DNA of 64,000 nt from Botrimarina colliarenosi (GTDB lineage Bacteria > Planctomycetota > Planctomycetia > Pirellulales > Lacipirellulaceae), in NCBI RefSeq assembly GCF_007859955.1, contig NZ_SJPR01000002.1, forward strand, positions 234,353-298,352, given 5' to 3'. The translations under genes and the position numbers were made by a program. The notes under the pieces were generated by a model, which saw only the letters and a program-made list of their open reading frames with translations, had not been told where the DNA came from and searched no databases. Each line of letters begins with the position of its first letter. Position 1 is the stretch's first letter. Positions 62,766 to 64,000 of the stretch are shown here, piece by piece.

Positions 62766-64000
62766 TTGCGAGTACCGATCCGGTTGCAGCTGATGGGGCC
62801 GCTGTTAGTCGTCGCGGCGGCGAGCCTCGGCGTCGTCGCATTGGTTTATGCCCGGATCGCCACGACCGAGACGCGGGCGCGGATGGAGCGGCAGGCGCGG
62901 GGCGTCGCGGAGGTGCTCAGCCGGAGCAGTTTTCCGCTGACCGACGCCGTCCTCTCGCAGATGGCGGGCCTCGCCGGCGCCGAGTTCCTGCTGGCCGACA
63001 GGGCAGGGGACCGCGTCGCCAGCAGCGGGCCGCGCGCCGACGCGGTGCTCGGGTCGGTCCGCCAGACCCCGATCGTCACGGCGCCGGCCGACGTCGACCT
63101 GCGGCGTAGCGTGCGGTCTCCTGCGGAGGTCTTTTTTCATTCCGCCTTGAGGGTGAGTCGTCCGACCGCCGACGGCGACTGGCGGACCTTGCACCTGCTC
63201 GTTCCCAAGGCCGACTACGACGCGGCGTGGCGGGACGCCTTCGTCCCGCCGCTTGTAGTAGGCGTCGCCGCCGCGGGGGCGATCGCCGCCGTCACCCTCG
63301 TGGCGACCGGCAGGATTAGCCGCCTCATGGCCCAGATCGGCGCGGAGGTCAACCGGCTGGCGGACGGCGACTTCCGACCGGTGCATGTCCCGCAGCTCGA
63401 CGACGAGTCGCGTGACTTGGCCCTGGCGGTGAATCGCGCGGCGAGCCGACTCACCGACTACGAAGCGAAGGTGCGACAGACCGAACGGCTCCGCACGCTC
63501 GCGACGCTCGGCGCCGGGATGGCCCACGAAGTCCGCAACGCGGCGACCGGCTGCCGGATGGCGATCGACCTGCACGCCGGCGAATGCCCCGCGTCGCCCG
63601 CCGGTGTGGCCGGCGGCGTGGCCGGCGGCGTGGCCAGCGGCCTGGAAAGCCTCGACATCGCCAGGAAACAGCTGCGTCTCATCGAGGGACGGCTGAAGCA
63701 GTTCCTCAGCGTCGGCAAGACGACCTCGCCCGAACCGCCCCGGATCGTCGATCTGAATCAGGTCGTCCGCGAAGCGCTCGAGCTCACCGGCGCGACGACC
63801 GAGCATGCGGGGGTCGCTGTCCCGACCGACCTGCCGACCACGCCTTGCCCCGTCCTCGGGGTCGCCGAAGAACTGACCCACTCGGTGGTCAACCTGCTGC
63901 TGAACGCGAGCGAAGCGGCGTCGCGGCGCCGGGCTCTGGAGGGCACGCCGTCGCGGGTCTGTGTAAGATTGGTGCGGCTCGCTGATACGGTCGAGTTGAC
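62766..64000 (+). CDS. Membrane sensor histidine kinase, C-terminus cut by window edge
   Basis: 411 codons are visible. The TTG start at 62766 has GGAG 6 bases upstream; ATG 62793 is an internal alternative that would remove part of the first helix. Layout: TM1 (about 10-30, MGPLLVVAAASLGVVALVY), a periplasmic sensor of about 120 residues, TM2 (PLVVGVAAAGAIAAVTLVA), a HAMP-like linker (RLADGDFRPVHVPQLDDESR), an H-box with phospho-acceptor His254 (GAGMAHEVRNAA) and the start of the ATPase domain with N-box VVNLLLNASEAA. The H-box resembles NtrB-type kinases. A Gly/Val/Ala repeat (GVAGGVAGGVASG) interrupts the helical hairpin after the H-box. The response regulator is presumably beyond the edge. 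Confidence 0.85.
   Translation, partial: MRVPIRLQLMGPLLVVAAASLGVVALVYARIATTETRARMERQARGVAEVLSRSSFPLTDAVLSQMAGLAGAEFLLADRAGDRVASSGPRADAVLGSVRQTPIVTAPADVDLRRSVRSPAEVFFHSALRVSRPTADGDWRTLHLLVPKADYDAAWRDAFVPPLVVGVAAAGAIAAVTLVATGRISRLMAQIGAEVNRLADGDFRPVHVPQLDDESRDLALAVNRAASRLTDYEAKVRQTERLRTLATLGAGMAHEVRNAATGCRMAIDLHAGECPASPAGVAGGVAGGVASGLESLDIARKQLRLIEGRLKQFLSVGKTTSPEPPRIVDLNQVVREALELTGATTEHAGVAVPTDLPTTPCPVLGVAEELTHSVVNLLLNASEAASRRRALEGTPSRVCVRLVRLADTVEL

Noticed and set aside
1..64000. tRNA, rRNA, CRISPR, prophage or IS elements
   Set aside because: No cloverleaf, rRNA segment, spaced repeat array, integrase or transposase was recognised; small tRNAs could be missed by eye.

Overview
The window is high-GC DNA with long same-strand gene runs joined by 4-base ATGA/GTGA overlaps. 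Its protein families point to a planctomycete of the order Pirellulales, probably a marine member: three DUF1559 proteins with a pseudopilin-type N-terminus, a PSCyt1/DUF1549/DUF1553 plus DUF1501 pair, PEP-CTERM/dockerin-like secreted proteins, Tat-exported Gfo/Idh/MocA oxidoreductases and DUF6807 proteins. No rRNA, tRNA, CRISPR array, phage or transposase was seen. The placement is inferred from gene families, not from a marker gene.

Layout. (1) 1-15054, minus strand: an AraC regulator, a DUF1559 protein and a GH43-like/GH29 fusion glycosidase, followed by a tightly coupled catabolic operon: FucI-like isomerase, split transketolase (two genes), FGGY kinase, CUT2 sugar ABC transporter (binding protein, DUF2291, ATPase, permease) and a RuBisCO-like protein cut by the window edge. 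(2) 15139-20148: a divergent GntR/FCD regulator facing a sialidase-like protein, an SSS symporter and a DapA/NanA-family lyase. (3) 20167-27273: a DUF1559 protein, an orphan membrane-anchored sugar-binding protein, an alpha/beta-hydrolase and a GH78 rhamnosidase. (4) 27313-34798: a carboxypeptidase-regulatory-like protein, a beta-propeller, a RimK ligase with a TrkA-C/RCK_C tail followed by a wrecked aspartoacylase-like partner, a large repeat-rich PEP-CTERM surface protein, and a frameshifted gene remnant. (5) 34935-44228: a minus-strand operon (GLYR1-type dehydrogenase, Tat Gfo/Idh/MocA, DUF6807, SSS symporter, GH78) with a divergent ThuA-like gene. (6) 44467-53707: a seven-gene plus-strand operon holding a UxaE-like epimerase, aldo/keto reductase, FucU/RbsD mutarotase, COG3618 lactonase, zinc dehydrogenase, and the PSCyt1 and DUF1501 proteins. 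(7) 53787-60842: a minus-strand run of PEP-CTERM proteins with an M14 carboxypeptidase and a gamma-glutamyltransferase; one gene is an in-frame fusion of two complete PEP-CTERM precursors. (8) 61369-64000: a DUF1559 protein and a partial sensor histidine kinase.

How it fits together (inference). The first operon combines the FGGY kinase plus split transketolase of the known D-apiose (apulose-4-phosphate) route with a RuBisCO-like protein of the type used in the alternative oxidative apiose route, and it has a non-orthologous isomerase. The operon at 44 kb matches an L-galactose to L-galactonate to D-tagaturonate route, with a UxaE epimerase giving D-fructuronate; L-fucose is the alternative substrate. 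With two GH78 rhamnosidases and a GH29 enzyme, the window looks like machinery for an apiose-, L-galactose- and rhamnose-containing pectin such as rhamnogalacturonan II or seagrass apiogalacturonan. The RuBisCO-like operon and the L-galactose/UxaE operon are the strongest candidates for undescribed biology.
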